Assembly: GCA_026391945.1 (NCBI GenBank) | Contig: JAPLDA010000095.1 | Location: forward strand, 1-41,578 | DNA from: Bacteroidota bacterium | GTDB lineage: Bacteria; Bacteroidota; Bacteroidia; AKYH767-A; 2013-40CM-41-45 | DNA length: 41,578 nt | Direction of reading: 5' to 3' | Part shown: positions 24,774 through 32,573 of the stretch, piece after piece | How the letters are laid out: each line of letters starts with the position of its first letter | Numbering within the stretch: the stretch's first letter is position 1 | Made by a program: the position numbers and the translations under genes | The notes under the pieces: generated by a model | The model's database searches: none | What the model was told of the DNA's origin: nothing | What the model saw: the letters and a program-made list of their open reading frames with translations, nothing else

Positions 24774-25961
24774 TCATTCAACAAAAAGGACGAGTCCTTT
24801 CAGGTATTCGCCTTCCGGGTGGTAGATGCTCACCGGGTGATCAGGAGGCTGAGTGAGTTGATGCAGGATCCTGACATTCCGTTTGGCCTGCAACGCGGCC
24901 ATGAAGACAATTTTCCGGAACAGGTTTTTATCGATGACCTGCGAACAGGAGAACGTAAAAAGAATTCCGTTTTTATTGATTCTCTTCATCGCTTCGTAAT
25001 TCAGGTTCCGGTAACCAATGGTGGCTTTATCAACGGAGCTGAGGTGCTTGGCAAATGCAGGCGGATCCAGCACCATCACATCATAAACTGTTTCAGATTT
25101 TTTAAGAAAACCAAAAACATCTTCCGCATAAAACGCATGACTGACATTGGTAAAATTCAAGGCAACATTTTTCTCCGCCAACTCAGCAGCTTTTTTGGAA
25201 CTGTCGACCGAATGAACCAACTCCGCACCGGCTTTCAGTGAATACAAACTGAAACCGCCGGAATAAGCGAATGTATTGAGAACTTTTTTTCCGGATGAAT
25301 ATGTTCCGAGCAACTTCCGGTTCTCTCTCTGGTCGATGAAGAAACCGGTTTTTTGTCCCGACTCGATGTCAACAAAAAAACGGATACCGTTTTCTGTTAC
25401 CTCAATATTTTTTTCGCTGCCAAACAGGAAGCTGTTTTCTGCTATCGTATTTTCCTGCTTACTCATCGACTCGGCACTTTTATCGTAAACCGCCGTCAGC
25501 CGGTTACGATAAATTTCTTTCAATGCATCGACCAGGAAATTTTTAACACGGTGCATGCCCAGCGTGTGCGTTTGTATGACAGCGGTAGTATCGTAGATGT
25601 CGATGATGAGTCCGGGCAAACCGTCGCCTTCGGCATGAACGAGACGATACACGTTGGTTCCCGGATCATCCGTAAAACCCAATTGCTTTCGGAGGAGATA
25701 TGCTTTTTCAATTTTCTCTTTCCAGAATTCATAATCAGCAGCAGTCTGTGAAAAAGAAAATATCCTCACCTTGATAGAGCCTTCATGATAGTGGCCGGTA
25801 GCGAGGTATTTCTGATCGAAGGAATGAATTTCCACGATATCACCTTCGCTGATGCCGGCATCTGTTTTTTCAACAGCTCCCGAAAAGAGCCATGGGTGCA
25901 TATTCAGCAGCGACCTCTCTTTTCCTTTCTTCAGAATTATTTTTGAAAATGATTTTTGCAT
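24774..25961 (-). CDS. rlmI: Class I SAM-dependent rRNA methyltransferase, RlmI-like
   Basis: A 395-residue protein. An N-terminal PUA domain (~1-80; SLLNMHPWLFSGAVEK, GDIVEIHSFDQKYLATGHYH) is followed by the RlmI-specific linker and a Rossmann methyltransferase domain. The SAM motif is VLNTFAYSGGFSLYSLKAGA and VDSSKKAAELAEKN, and the catalytic motifs are VLDPPAFAK and FSCSQ with a nucleophile-type cysteine. E. coli RlmI makes m5C1962 in 23S rRNA. The same reaction is likely but not proven here. It sits downstream of a 3-methyladenine glycosylase gene on the same strand. Confidence 0.9.
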   Translation of the reverse strand: MQKSFSKIILKKGKERSLLNMHPWLFSGAVEKTDAGISEGDIVEIHSFDQKYLATGHYHEGSIKVRIFSFSQTAADYEFWKEKIEKAYLLRKQLGFTDDPGTNVYRLVHAEGDGLPGLIIDIYDTTAVIQTHTLGMHRVKNFLVDALKEIYRNRLTAVYDKSAESMSKQENTIAENSFLFGSEKNIEVTENGIRFFVDIESGQKTGFFIDQRENRKLLGTYSSGKKVLNTFAYSGGFSLYSLKAGAELVHSVDSSKKAAELAEKNVALNFTNVSHAFYAEDVFGFLKKSETVYDVMVLDPPAFAKHLSSVDKATIGYRNLNYEAMKRINKNGILFTFSCSQVIDKNLFRKIVFMAALQAKRNVRILHQLTQPPDHPVSIYHPEGEYLKGLVLFVE

Positions 25962-26015
25962 CCGTTAAAATTGTGAGTGCAAAGAAAAGATAAAAAAACA
26001 GAAGGAGTTTGAATT

Positions 26016-26597
26016 TTATAAATTCAATACGAAACGATACAACCGTTCAGCATCTTCGCCGGCATAGTCAACTCCAATCCTGGTGCCTGCTTTAATCGAT
26101 GCCGGTTTTGTTACGATGCCTTTGTCTTCGATCCAGATTTCTTTTCCAAGGAGACTTTTTCCTGAATCCGAATAATGTATTCCAAGGGCGGTGGATAAGG
26201 TTCCGGGTCCGGCGGAAAGATTTTTTTTCGGCCCGTTCATCTGCCTCCTCTTCAGCATTTCATCGATCCCGTGAGTTGGCCGAATGGCGCGGATCAGCAC
26301 GGCATGAGGAATGTCTTTTTTATTTGTCACCACGTTAACTAAAGAATGAATGCCGTAACACAAATACACATACGCTGTTCCACCTTCGCGATACATGATT
26401 TCCGTTCTTGTTGTTCTTCTCCCGCCGAAGGCATGTGAAGCACGATCGGTAATTCCTTCGTACGCTTCCGTTTCGGTAATGATTCCGCCGGTGAGTTTGC
26501 CATCAACACGGGTGAAAAGATATTTCCCCAATAATTCTTTTGCTATCAAGACGACATCGTCGCGGGTGTAAAATGAAATGGGGAGCTTCATGGCCAA
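26016..26597 (-). CDS. DNA-3-methyladenine glycosylase (AAG/MPG family)
   Basis: A 193-residue protein of the family's bacterial length. It excises alkylated purines such as 3-methyladenine, starting base excision repair. ETEAYEGITDRASHAFGGRRTTR (from E42) contains the general base E44. TAYVYLCYGIHSLVNVVT holds the tyrosine that intercalates in DNA, and LIRAIRPTHG and GPGTLSTALGI complete the fold. It begins 13 nt after the recQ stop codon, so the two repair genes probably share a transcript. Confidence 0.94.
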   Translation of the reverse strand: MAMKLPISFYTRDDVVLIAKELLGKYLFTRVDGKLTGGIITETEAYEGITDRASHAFGGRRTTRTEIMYREGGTAYVYLCYGIHSLVNVVTNKKDIPHAVLIRAIRPTHGIDEMLKRRQMNGPKKNLSAGPGTLSTALGIHYSDSGKSLLGKEIWIEDKGIVTKPASIKAGTRIGVDYAGEDAERLYRFVLNL

Positions 26598-26610
26598 AAA
26601 TTATTTTCTC

Positions 26611-28521
26611 TCACTCATTCCATTCCAAAAGGTTTCCTTTCACATATTTTATTTTGTCGTTGTCGATGAGCCATTCCACCACTTTCATGGTTTTTTCTTC
26701 ACCAGAATCTTTGATGTGAGGGAGAATTTCGTTCAGTGAAATTTTACCGGATGATAACACGGATTTAATCTGTCCCTGGAGATTGGAAAATTCAAGTTCG
26801 CTCAGCCCGAGCTTATTTCTTTGCAGGCAATAATCACAGCTCCCGCAGCGATGCGAAATGTCTTCACCAAAATAATTCAGCAGCATCATGCTTCTGCATT
26901 TTGTTTTGGAAGTGGCGTAATTCAGCATCGCTTTCATCCGCGTCACAAATCTTTTTTTTCGTTCGGCGAGGTTCTGCCGGTCGATGTGAAGATCACGCAC
27001 ATCCAGTCGTTCTTCCGTGAACACGATCTGCGGAAAATCTTTTGCCGGGAGATAACTGATCACATTCAGCTTGTCGAGTTGATGCAGTTGCTGAATGAAT
27101 TCATCGCGCGTGAACCCGGCACGAACAGCGATTTCATTTTCATTGATGTTCACATAATCATCAAACAATCCGGAGTAAGAACGCAGGATCACTTTGATGA
27201 GATGATCGAACGCCACATTTTTTACCTGGAATTCATACAACCGGTTGTGATCGGTTTTGATATGAATTCTCGGATGCAGATCCACGGATTCAGTCGAGCT
27301 GATGAGTCCCTGCATTTCCAATACCTTGATGCAATTGAAGGCAACAGGAATACTTAAGTTATAGGTTTTGCAGAATGCTGCAATGTCAAAATCAAAACTG
27401 ACTCCTTTGCCTGAACCCACCGGCAACTGGAAATAATTAGCCAGCGCCTGGTATGTTTTCCTGATCTCCGATACGTCAGGAAAATTTAGTTCCGTACGAT
27501 GTTCGATTTCAGCTTTGTCACTTTTGTTATACAGCAAAACGGCATACGCTCTCGCTTCATCACGCCCGCCGCGACCGGCTTCCTGGTAGTAAGCTTCAAG
27601 GCTTTCCGGTAAATCGAGGTGAACCACAAAACGAACATTGCTTTTGTCGATGCCCATGCCGAAAGCATTGGTGGCGGCGATCACCCGTGTTTTACCTTTC
27701 ATCCAGTCGTCCTGGATTTTACTTCGGAGCGACGATGCAAGTCCGGCGTGGTAATAGCCGGCGGAAATATTTTTTTTCAGAAGGAAGTCGGCGACCTCTT
27801 TTGTTTTCTTCCGGTTGCGCACGTACACGATGCCGGTTCCTTCTAGGTTGGAAATGATTTTCACCAGACGTTGTAATTTTCCTTCTTCATGGAGAACGAT
27901 GTAGGAAAGGTTTTTCCGTTCAAAACTTTTTTGAAAAAAATTCTCCGACTTAAACTGAAGTTTTTCCTGGATGTCTTTTCGTACGTCTTCTGTTGCCGTT
28001 GCGGTAAGAGCAAGCACCGGAACATGGCCGAGAAGTTTCCTCGCTTCGGCAATCTGCAGGTACGAAGGCCTGAAATCATATCCCCATTGTGAAATGCAAT
28101 GTGCTTCATCAATGGCCAGCAGGTTGACGTTCATCTTTGGCAACCGTTCAAGGAGTATTTCAGACGTCAATCGCTCAGGAGAGATGTAGAGAAATTTTTC
28201 TTTCCCGTAGATGCAGTTGTCGAATGCAATGTCAATTTCATTCCTGCTCATCCCGGAAATCACAGCGACAGCCGGAATTCCTTTTGACCGGAGATGTTCC
28301 ACCTGGTCTTTCATCAATGCAATCAACGGCGAAACCACGATGCAGATTCCTTCTTTGGCAAGAGCAGGAACCTGGAAGCAAATGGATTTGCCGCCGCCGG
28401 TAGGCATCAGTGCCAGCGTGTCTTTTCCATCGAGGACTGACAGGATGATGTCTTCCTGCAGCGGACGGAAATCACTGTAGCCCCAGTATTTGGTGAGTAT
28501 TTGGCGGATGACGGATTTCAC
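26611..28521 (-). CDS. recQ: ATP-dependent DNA helicase RecQ
   Basis: A 636-residue superfamily 2 3'-5' helicase. It has the RecQ motif 0 (YWGYSDFRPLQEDII), Walker A LMPTGGGKSICFQ, DEAH in AIDEAHCISQWGYDFRPSY, motif III ALTATAT and motif VI EAGRGGRD. A winged-helix RQC-like region follows, and a zinc-type cluster KCRSMMLLNYFGE...RCGSCDYC near 550-575. The last ~50 residues are a helical domain rather than a clear HRDC. It unwinds recombination and replication intermediates. The AAG gene follows. Upstream is a tandem duplication of unrelated small genes. Confidence 0.96.
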   Translation of the reverse strand: MKSVIRQILTKYWGYSDFRPLQEDIILSVLDGKDTLALMPTGGGKSICFQVPALAKEGICIVVSPLIALMKDQVEHLRSKGIPAVAVISGMSRNEIDIAFDNCIYGKEKFLYISPERLTSEILLERLPKMNVNLLAIDEAHCISQWGYDFRPSYLQIAEARKLLGHVPVLALTATATEDVRKDIQEKLQFKSENFFQKSFERKNLSYIVLHEEGKLQRLVKIISNLEGTGIVYVRNRKKTKEVADFLLKKNISAGYYHAGLASSLRSKIQDDWMKGKTRVIAATNAFGMGIDKSNVRFVVHLDLPESLEAYYQEAGRGGRDEARAYAVLLYNKSDKAEIEHRTELNFPDVSEIRKTYQALANYFQLPVGSGKGVSFDFDIAAFCKTYNLSIPVAFNCIKVLEMQGLISSTESVDLHPRIHIKTDHNRLYEFQVKNVAFDHLIKVILRSYSGLFDDYVNINENEIAVRAGFTRDEFIQQLHQLDKLNVISYLPAKDFPQIVFTEERLDVRDLHIDRQNLAERKKRFVTRMKAMLNYATSKTKCRSMMLLNYFGEDISHRCGSCDYCLQRNKLGLSELEFSNLQGQIKSVLSSGKISLNEILPHIKDSGEEKTMKVVEWLIDNDKIKYVKGNLLEWNE

Positions 28522-28637
28522 TGACGGTGAAAATTAGTTTATTTGTTCTTTGAAAATAGTTAAGAACCGGATTGGCCAATGCAAAGTAAAGAAAAATGGT
28601 CAATCTTTTTAGGAAACAATCTTCAGGCATCGTCTCC

Positions 28638-28990
28638 ATTAGAAACCGAACGAGACCATTTTTTTCAGTGACCCGTTGATTTGAAAAAGTACACCAGGAT
28701 CCCTGAAATGACAGCCACCTGCCCGATCCAGAAATAAAACATCCGCATCGTCAGCCGGGCTTCCGACCGGGCGATGTCTTCCCTGGTAGCAAGAACATCT
28801 ATTTTTCTGTCCAATTCTTTTTCCACGATGGGTGAAATGCCTGATTCTATTTTTTCAATTTCCTTCACAATTGTTTTGGCTTCCTTGTCGCCAAAACGTG
28901 TTTTCAATGCTTCAAATAATTCAAGAGTGTTTATCATGTTCGAAAAATTTTAACAAATATAATTCTTTTGTTTATGGAAGTCAACTCTCA
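28638..28990. repeat. Direct repeat copy A (~353 bp) carrying a DUF1640-like gene
   Basis: Nearly identical to 29106-29500 over its whole length except for a 42-bp gap. It includes ~25 bp beyond the stop codon and ~50 bp upstream of the start codon, so the unit contains the gene and its leader. Confidence 0.92.
28665..28937 (-). CDS. Small coiled-coil membrane protein, DUF1640-like (copy A)
   Basis: A 90-residue protein. A short N-terminal helix pair (TLELFEALKTRFGDKEAKTI) is followed by a charged coiled coil (KEIEKIESGISPIVEKELDRK, VLATREDI, SEARLTMR) and one C-terminal membrane helix (FYFWIGQVAVISGILVYFF). The layout resembles the DUF1640/CCDC90 (MCUR1-like) family found in bacteria and mitochondria. 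The bacterial function is not established. It is 14 residues (two heptads) shorter than copy B in the coiled coil. Confidence 0.8.
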   Translation of the reverse strand: MINTLELFEALKTRFGDKEAKTIVKEIEKIESGISPIVEKELDRKIDVLATREDIARSEARLTMRMFYFWIGQVAVISGILVYFFKSTGH

Positions 28991-29105
28991 TATACTCCGT
29001 TAATAGCTTTTCCGGAGGAAAGGGACCTGTCAGCCGAAAAAAATTTGTTTCACGCAGAGACCGCAGGGGAGCAATTCGTTAAACATTTAATTTTTCAGCG
29101 ACCTC

Positions 29106-29500
29106 ATTAGAAACCGAAAGAGACCATTTTTTTCAGTGACCCGTTGATTTGAAAAAGTACACCAGGATCCCCGAGATGACAGCCACCTGCCCGATCCAGA
29201 AATAAAACATCCGCATCGTCAGGCGGGCTTCCGACTGGGCAATTCTTACTTCGAGGTGGACAATGTCTTCCTTTAAGAGTCCAATGTCATCCCTCGTAGC
29301 AAGCACATCTTTTTTTCTGTCCAATTCTTTTTCCACGATGGGTGAAATGCCTGATTCTATTTTCTCAATTTCCTTTACAATTGTTTTGGCTTCTTTGTCG
29401 CCAAAACGTGTTTTCAATGCTTCAAATAATTCAAGAGTGTTTATCATGTTCGAAAAATTTCAACAAATACAATTCTTTTGTTTATGGAAGTCAACTGTCA
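29106..29500. repeat. Direct repeat copy B (~395 bp) carrying a DUF1640-like gene
   Basis: Second unit of the tandem duplication, 42 bp longer than copy A. The 115-nt spacer between the units does not itself repeat. Confidence 0.92.
29133..29447 (-). CDS. Small coiled-coil membrane protein, DUF1640-like (copy B)
   Basis: A 104-residue protein identical to copy A over most of its length, but with 14 extra coiled-coil residues (GLLKEDIVHLEVRI) between DI and the A-x-SEARL segment. The same TM helix ends it (VAVISGILVYFFKSTGH). Its length is closer to what I recall for family members, so copy A is probably the deleted version. Co-transcription with copy A and perhaps recQ is possible, since all read leftwards. 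Confidence 0.8.
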   Translation of the reverse strand: MINTLELFEALKTRFGDKEAKTIVKEIEKIESGISPIVEKELDRKKDVLATRDDIGLLKEDIVHLEVRIAQSEARLTMRMFYFWIGQVAVISGILVYFFKSTGH

Positions 29501-29593
29501 TTTTCTCTGTCACCAATTATTTTTTCAGCGCGTAGGTTTTAGTTGCAATTTCTATCTTCGGCATGCTATCATGGAACGACGATGAAATAATTT

Positions 29594-29601
29594 TACATTT
29601 G
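29594..29601 (+). promoter_or_regulatory. Possible -7 box (TACATTTG) right before the start codon at 29606
   Basis: TACATTTG matches the -7 consensus and ends 4 nt before the ATG. If used, transcription would start at or near the start codon, giving a leaderless message. No TTG lies at ideal spacing upstream. Confidence 0.35.
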
Positions 29602-29605
29602 CTCA

Positions 29606-30847
29606 ATGGATAAAACAACAAGTCAATCCTGGTTTTTATTTATGATCATCGCCATCGGTCTCGTTCTTCGATTGGTATGGACAAGTGATATGGAGTGGAA
29701 GGATGATGAACAGTGGATGTACAACAAAGCTCATGAAGTGGCAGCGACACACCGCTTTCCTGCTGCGGGAATGCGGAGCGGCGGCGGCATTGTGAATCCG
29801 GGAATCAGCGTGGCCGCTTTTGCTGTGGTTGCTTCTTTTACGGATAGTCCTCTTTCGATGAACCGTGTGGTTCAATGGATGAATGTACTTGCAGTGATTG
29901 GTTTTTTATTTTTTGTATTAAAGAAAATCAATTATAAGGAAAGAGAGATTTGGTTACTGGGAATTGCACTTGCCGCGGTGAGTCCGCTGGCAGTTTTGTT
30001 CTCGAGAAAAATATGGGCGCAGGATCTGCTTCCTGTTCTTTCATTGATTATCATCTGGGCAAATGCTTCGAGGAACAAACGTTCCGGTTCGTTTATCTGG
30101 GGACTTGGCGGAGCATTGATCGGGCAGATACACATGAGCGGTTTCTTTTTTGCCGCCGGACTTTTTGTCTTCACCGTTTTGCATGATCATTACAACAAAC
30201 TGAAATTTCACCGGATGTTCTGGATAGCAGGATCCATCATAGGAAGTATTCCGATCATTCCCTGGATTTCATTCATGATGAACAATCCGCAGGTTACGAA
30301 ACAAAGTTTCTGGCACATCTTCCAGTTTAATTTTTACCTATGCTGGTTTTTGGATTCGCAGGGATTGAACATCATGTATTCGATGAGAAAGGAATTCTGG
30401 CAGTTCATCAAAGAGCCAATCGTATCCGGTGTTCCAACGTATCTCATGGCGCTCATTCATTTGTTTCTCGCGGCAGCGGGACTGGTGACGATTGTCGCAC
30501 TGGTGAAGTTTTCAAAAAAGGGAATTCGGTTTCTGAAGGAGAAATCGCCGGCGGGAAAAATATTCCTCCACATCAGCCAGACACGTTTTTATCTTTTTTC
30601 TATTCTGCTTGGACTTGGAATTTTCATGACGCTCAGCGGCACGACGATCTATACGCATTATCTCATTTGTGCATTTCCGTTCTCCTATATTTTTCTTGCA
30701 AAGATTCTTGAACACAGAAAACGGTTGTTGCACGGTGTCATCATCGCACAGTTGATGATTACGATGGCGTTTTTAGTTTATGTTCACAATCACAACGGAA
30801 TTGAAAATGGTGATTATGGAAAAGCATATCACACTCAGGTAAAGTGA
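29606..30847 (+). CDS. Polytopic GT-C-type glycosyltransferase-like membrane protein
   Basis: A 413-residue protein with about ten membrane helices. After the first helix comes an acidic loop EWKDDEQWMYNKAHEVA, equivalent to the catalytic D/E loop of GT-C enzymes (ArnT, PMT and related families). FSRKIWAQDLLPVL and the rest match the general build of dolichyl-phosphate-mannose-type transferases. Such enzymes use polyprenyl-phosphate sugars on the outer face of the inner membrane. Donor and acceptor cannot be named. It is convergent with the next gene, with 8 nt between stop codons and no hairpin seen there. Confidence 0.82.
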   Translation: MDKTTSQSWFLFMIIAIGLVLRLVWTSDMEWKDDEQWMYNKAHEVAATHRFPAAGMRSGGGIVNPGISVAAFAVVASFTDSPLSMNRVVQWMNVLAVIGFLFFVLKKINYKEREIWLLGIALAAVSPLAVLFSRKIWAQDLLPVLSLIIIWANASRNKRSGSFIWGLGGALIGQIHMSGFFFAAGLFVFTVLHDHYNKLKFHRMFWIAGSIIGSIPIIPWISFMMNNPQVTKQSFWHIFQFNFYLCWFLDSQGLNIMYSMRKEFWQFIKEPIVSGVPTYLMALIHLFLAAAGLVTIVALVKFSKKGIRFLKEKSPAGKIFLHISQTRFYLFSILLGLGIFMTLSGTTIYTHYLICAFPFSYIFLAKILEHRKRLLHGVIIAQLMITMAFLVYVHNHNGIENGDYGKAYHTQVK

Positions 30848-30855
30848 TCTGAACG

Positions 30856-32406
30856 TTAATCTTTAAGAATCTTCCTGTGAATTTGTTTGTCTTTCTGATA
30901 AAGTGTTAAATAATACAAACCACTGTTCAGCCTGCTGATGTCCATTTCAAATTTTGATGCAGTAAGGACATCTTTCATTAGAAGTTTTCCGGAAATATCG
31001 TGTAGTTCAAAGTAACCGCCGGGAGTATTGCTTTCAATGGTGATTTTACCTGAAGATGGATTTGGAAATACGATGACATTGTTATCCGGATTATTTTCTT
31101 TGATACCACCGATAATAGCCACACATCCTGAATCTGAAAGAAGCGTAGGAATGTTGACATCAGGATAAATTTGATTCAAAACTCCGCCTGATGTATTCGT
31201 GAATACAGCTGAAGTAGTAATCAAGGTATCCGCTATCGGTGTAACAGTTTGACCGGGGGAAATACAAACCAATGCATTTCCAGTCGAATCCGTTTTAATA
31301 ATTCCCATTTGAGGATTGCTGGTAGATGATGACTTGACTCCGAAAATCGGTCCATTGCCAATGATAAAATATCCCTTGTCTTTTAATTCAATAATATCTA
31401 TAGGATAAAGATATGGACTTTGTGTCCAGAGTACATTCCCGACAGAATCAATTTTAACACAAGAACCTATGCCACTGAGGAAAACATAGCCGTTATCTGA
31501 AGTCTTATGTATTTTCGGTGATGGACAATTCAAACAAATTGAACTCCCTATATTACTATAATTTTTACTCCATAAAATATTTCCCAAAAAATCGGTTTTC
31601 ATTAATACCATGTCGTTTCCTGAATTCAAATAACAGAGAAGACCGTTGGGTACTACTTCTAAATCATTCCCACCGCACACTGTGGGAATAGGAAGGTTGT
31701 ATTTTTTTGACCATGAGACTGTCCCTGCAGGAGATAGTTTGATCAGAAAAGCATTCGCATCAATAGGGGGAAAATTTTCGATGAAACCAATTATTACGTA
31801 CCCGCTGTCAGGAGTTTGTTTTACTGAAAAAGCGGAATTCGCATTGTTGCCGCAGGTAAAAACATGTGCCCATTCAAGGAAGCCTGAGAAATTTATTTTA
31901 GCTACAAAAATTTTAAAGTTTGGCGGACCGCTGATTCCAACATAACCGGTAATGATGTATCCAGAGTCGATTGTCTGCTGAATGGATAAAGCTTCCTGGC
32001 TTCCGCTGAAAGCTATAGCTTTCGACCAAAGTGTATCACCATTGGAATTTACCTTCACGCATAAAATTTCCGTATGTCCGCTGGATGTATTAAAAGTCTT
32101 TCCTGCAAGAACAAAACAAGAATCAGTGGTTGCTATAATGCAGTTAAAGACTTCGTATCCGCTACTCCCTATTTTTTTACTCCATAAATAATTTCCTGCC
32201 GAATCAATTTTCAAAATGAGTCCTTCAGATCCTGTACTTCCGGCTATCACATAACCATTGTCGAATGACTGAACCACACCATACCCATACGTCGCAGCGG
32301 TAGAATCATAGAATACTTTTGAAAAAGTATTTTGTTGCGCCTTCAGAGAAGGAATAACAGTCAATAAAAAATAAATGACCGGGAACAGAATTCGTTTTGT
32401 TTTCAT
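30856..32406 (-). CDS. Secreted repeat protein with T9SS type A sorting domain
   Basis: About 516 residues from the ATG at 32406; a TTG two codons upstream is less likely. A signal peptide (MKTKRILFPVIYFLLTVIPSLKAQ) is followed by ~7 repeats of 45-55 residues built on DNGYVIAGSTG / ILKIDSAGNYLWSKKIG. These are blades of a beta-propeller-like domain common in Bacteroidota secreted proteins. The last 75 residues are a T9SS type A sorting domain (VFPNPSSGKITIES, LNSGLYYLTLYQKDKQIHRKIL). Exported by Sec and T9SS. No enzymatic motif is seen, so the role is unknown. Confidence 0.87.
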   Translation of the reverse strand: MKTKRILFPVIYFLLTVIPSLKAQQNTFSKVFYDSTAATYGYGVVQSFDNGYVIAGSTGSEGLILKIDSAGNYLWSKKIGSSGYEVFNCIIATTDSCFVLAGKTFNTSSGHTEILCVKVNSNGDTLWSKAIAFSGSQEALSIQQTIDSGYIITGYVGISGPPNFKIFVAKINFSGFLEWAHVFTCGNNANSAFSVKQTPDSGYVIIGFIENFPPIDANAFLIKLSPAGTVSWSKKYNLPIPTVCGGNDLEVVPNGLLCYLNSGNDMVLMKTDFLGNILWSKNYSNIGSSICLNCPSPKIHKTSDNGYVFLSGIGSCVKIDSVGNVLWTQSPYLYPIDIIELKDKGYFIIGNGPIFGVKSSSTSNPQMGIIKTDSTGNALVCISPGQTVTPIADTLITTSAVFTNTSGGVLNQIYPDVNIPTLLSDSGCVAIIGGIKENNPDNNVIVFPNPSSGKITIESNTPGGYFELHDISGKLLMKDVLTASKFEMDISRLNSGLYYLTLYQKDKQIHRKILKD

Positions 32407-32481
32407 GAACAAAATAGTTGGAGTGAAAAAATCTTCCGTTATATCCTTCTTGTAAAGATAGCAATGATTTTAAGTATGATG

Positions 32482-32514
32482 AAAAAAAAACAGCCACCGG
32501 AATTCCGATGACTG
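32482..32514 (-). terminator. Intrinsic terminator downstream of clpB
   Basis: On the minus strand CAGTCATCGG (32514-32505) pairs with CCGGTGGCTG (32500-32491) as a 10-bp stem with two G-U pairs and an AATT loop, followed by nine T. It lies 60 nt after the clpB stop and separates clpB from the T9SS gene. Confidence 0.88.
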
Positions 32515-32573
32515 TTCATTTTCTTCCCGTGGCGTCAGGCAGGGACCTGACAGCACATTTTTTTTAAATCCAC

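Noticed and set aside
28638-29500. The duplicated unit as an insertion sequence or MITE
   Set aside because: There is no transposase, no terminal inverted repeat and no target-site duplication; it is a simple tandem gene duplication.
32526-32560. GTCAGGcagggaCCTGAC hairpin as a second terminator after clpB
   Set aside because: The stem is only 6 bp and on the clpB strand it lacks a following T tract; the hairpin at 32482-32514 fits far better.
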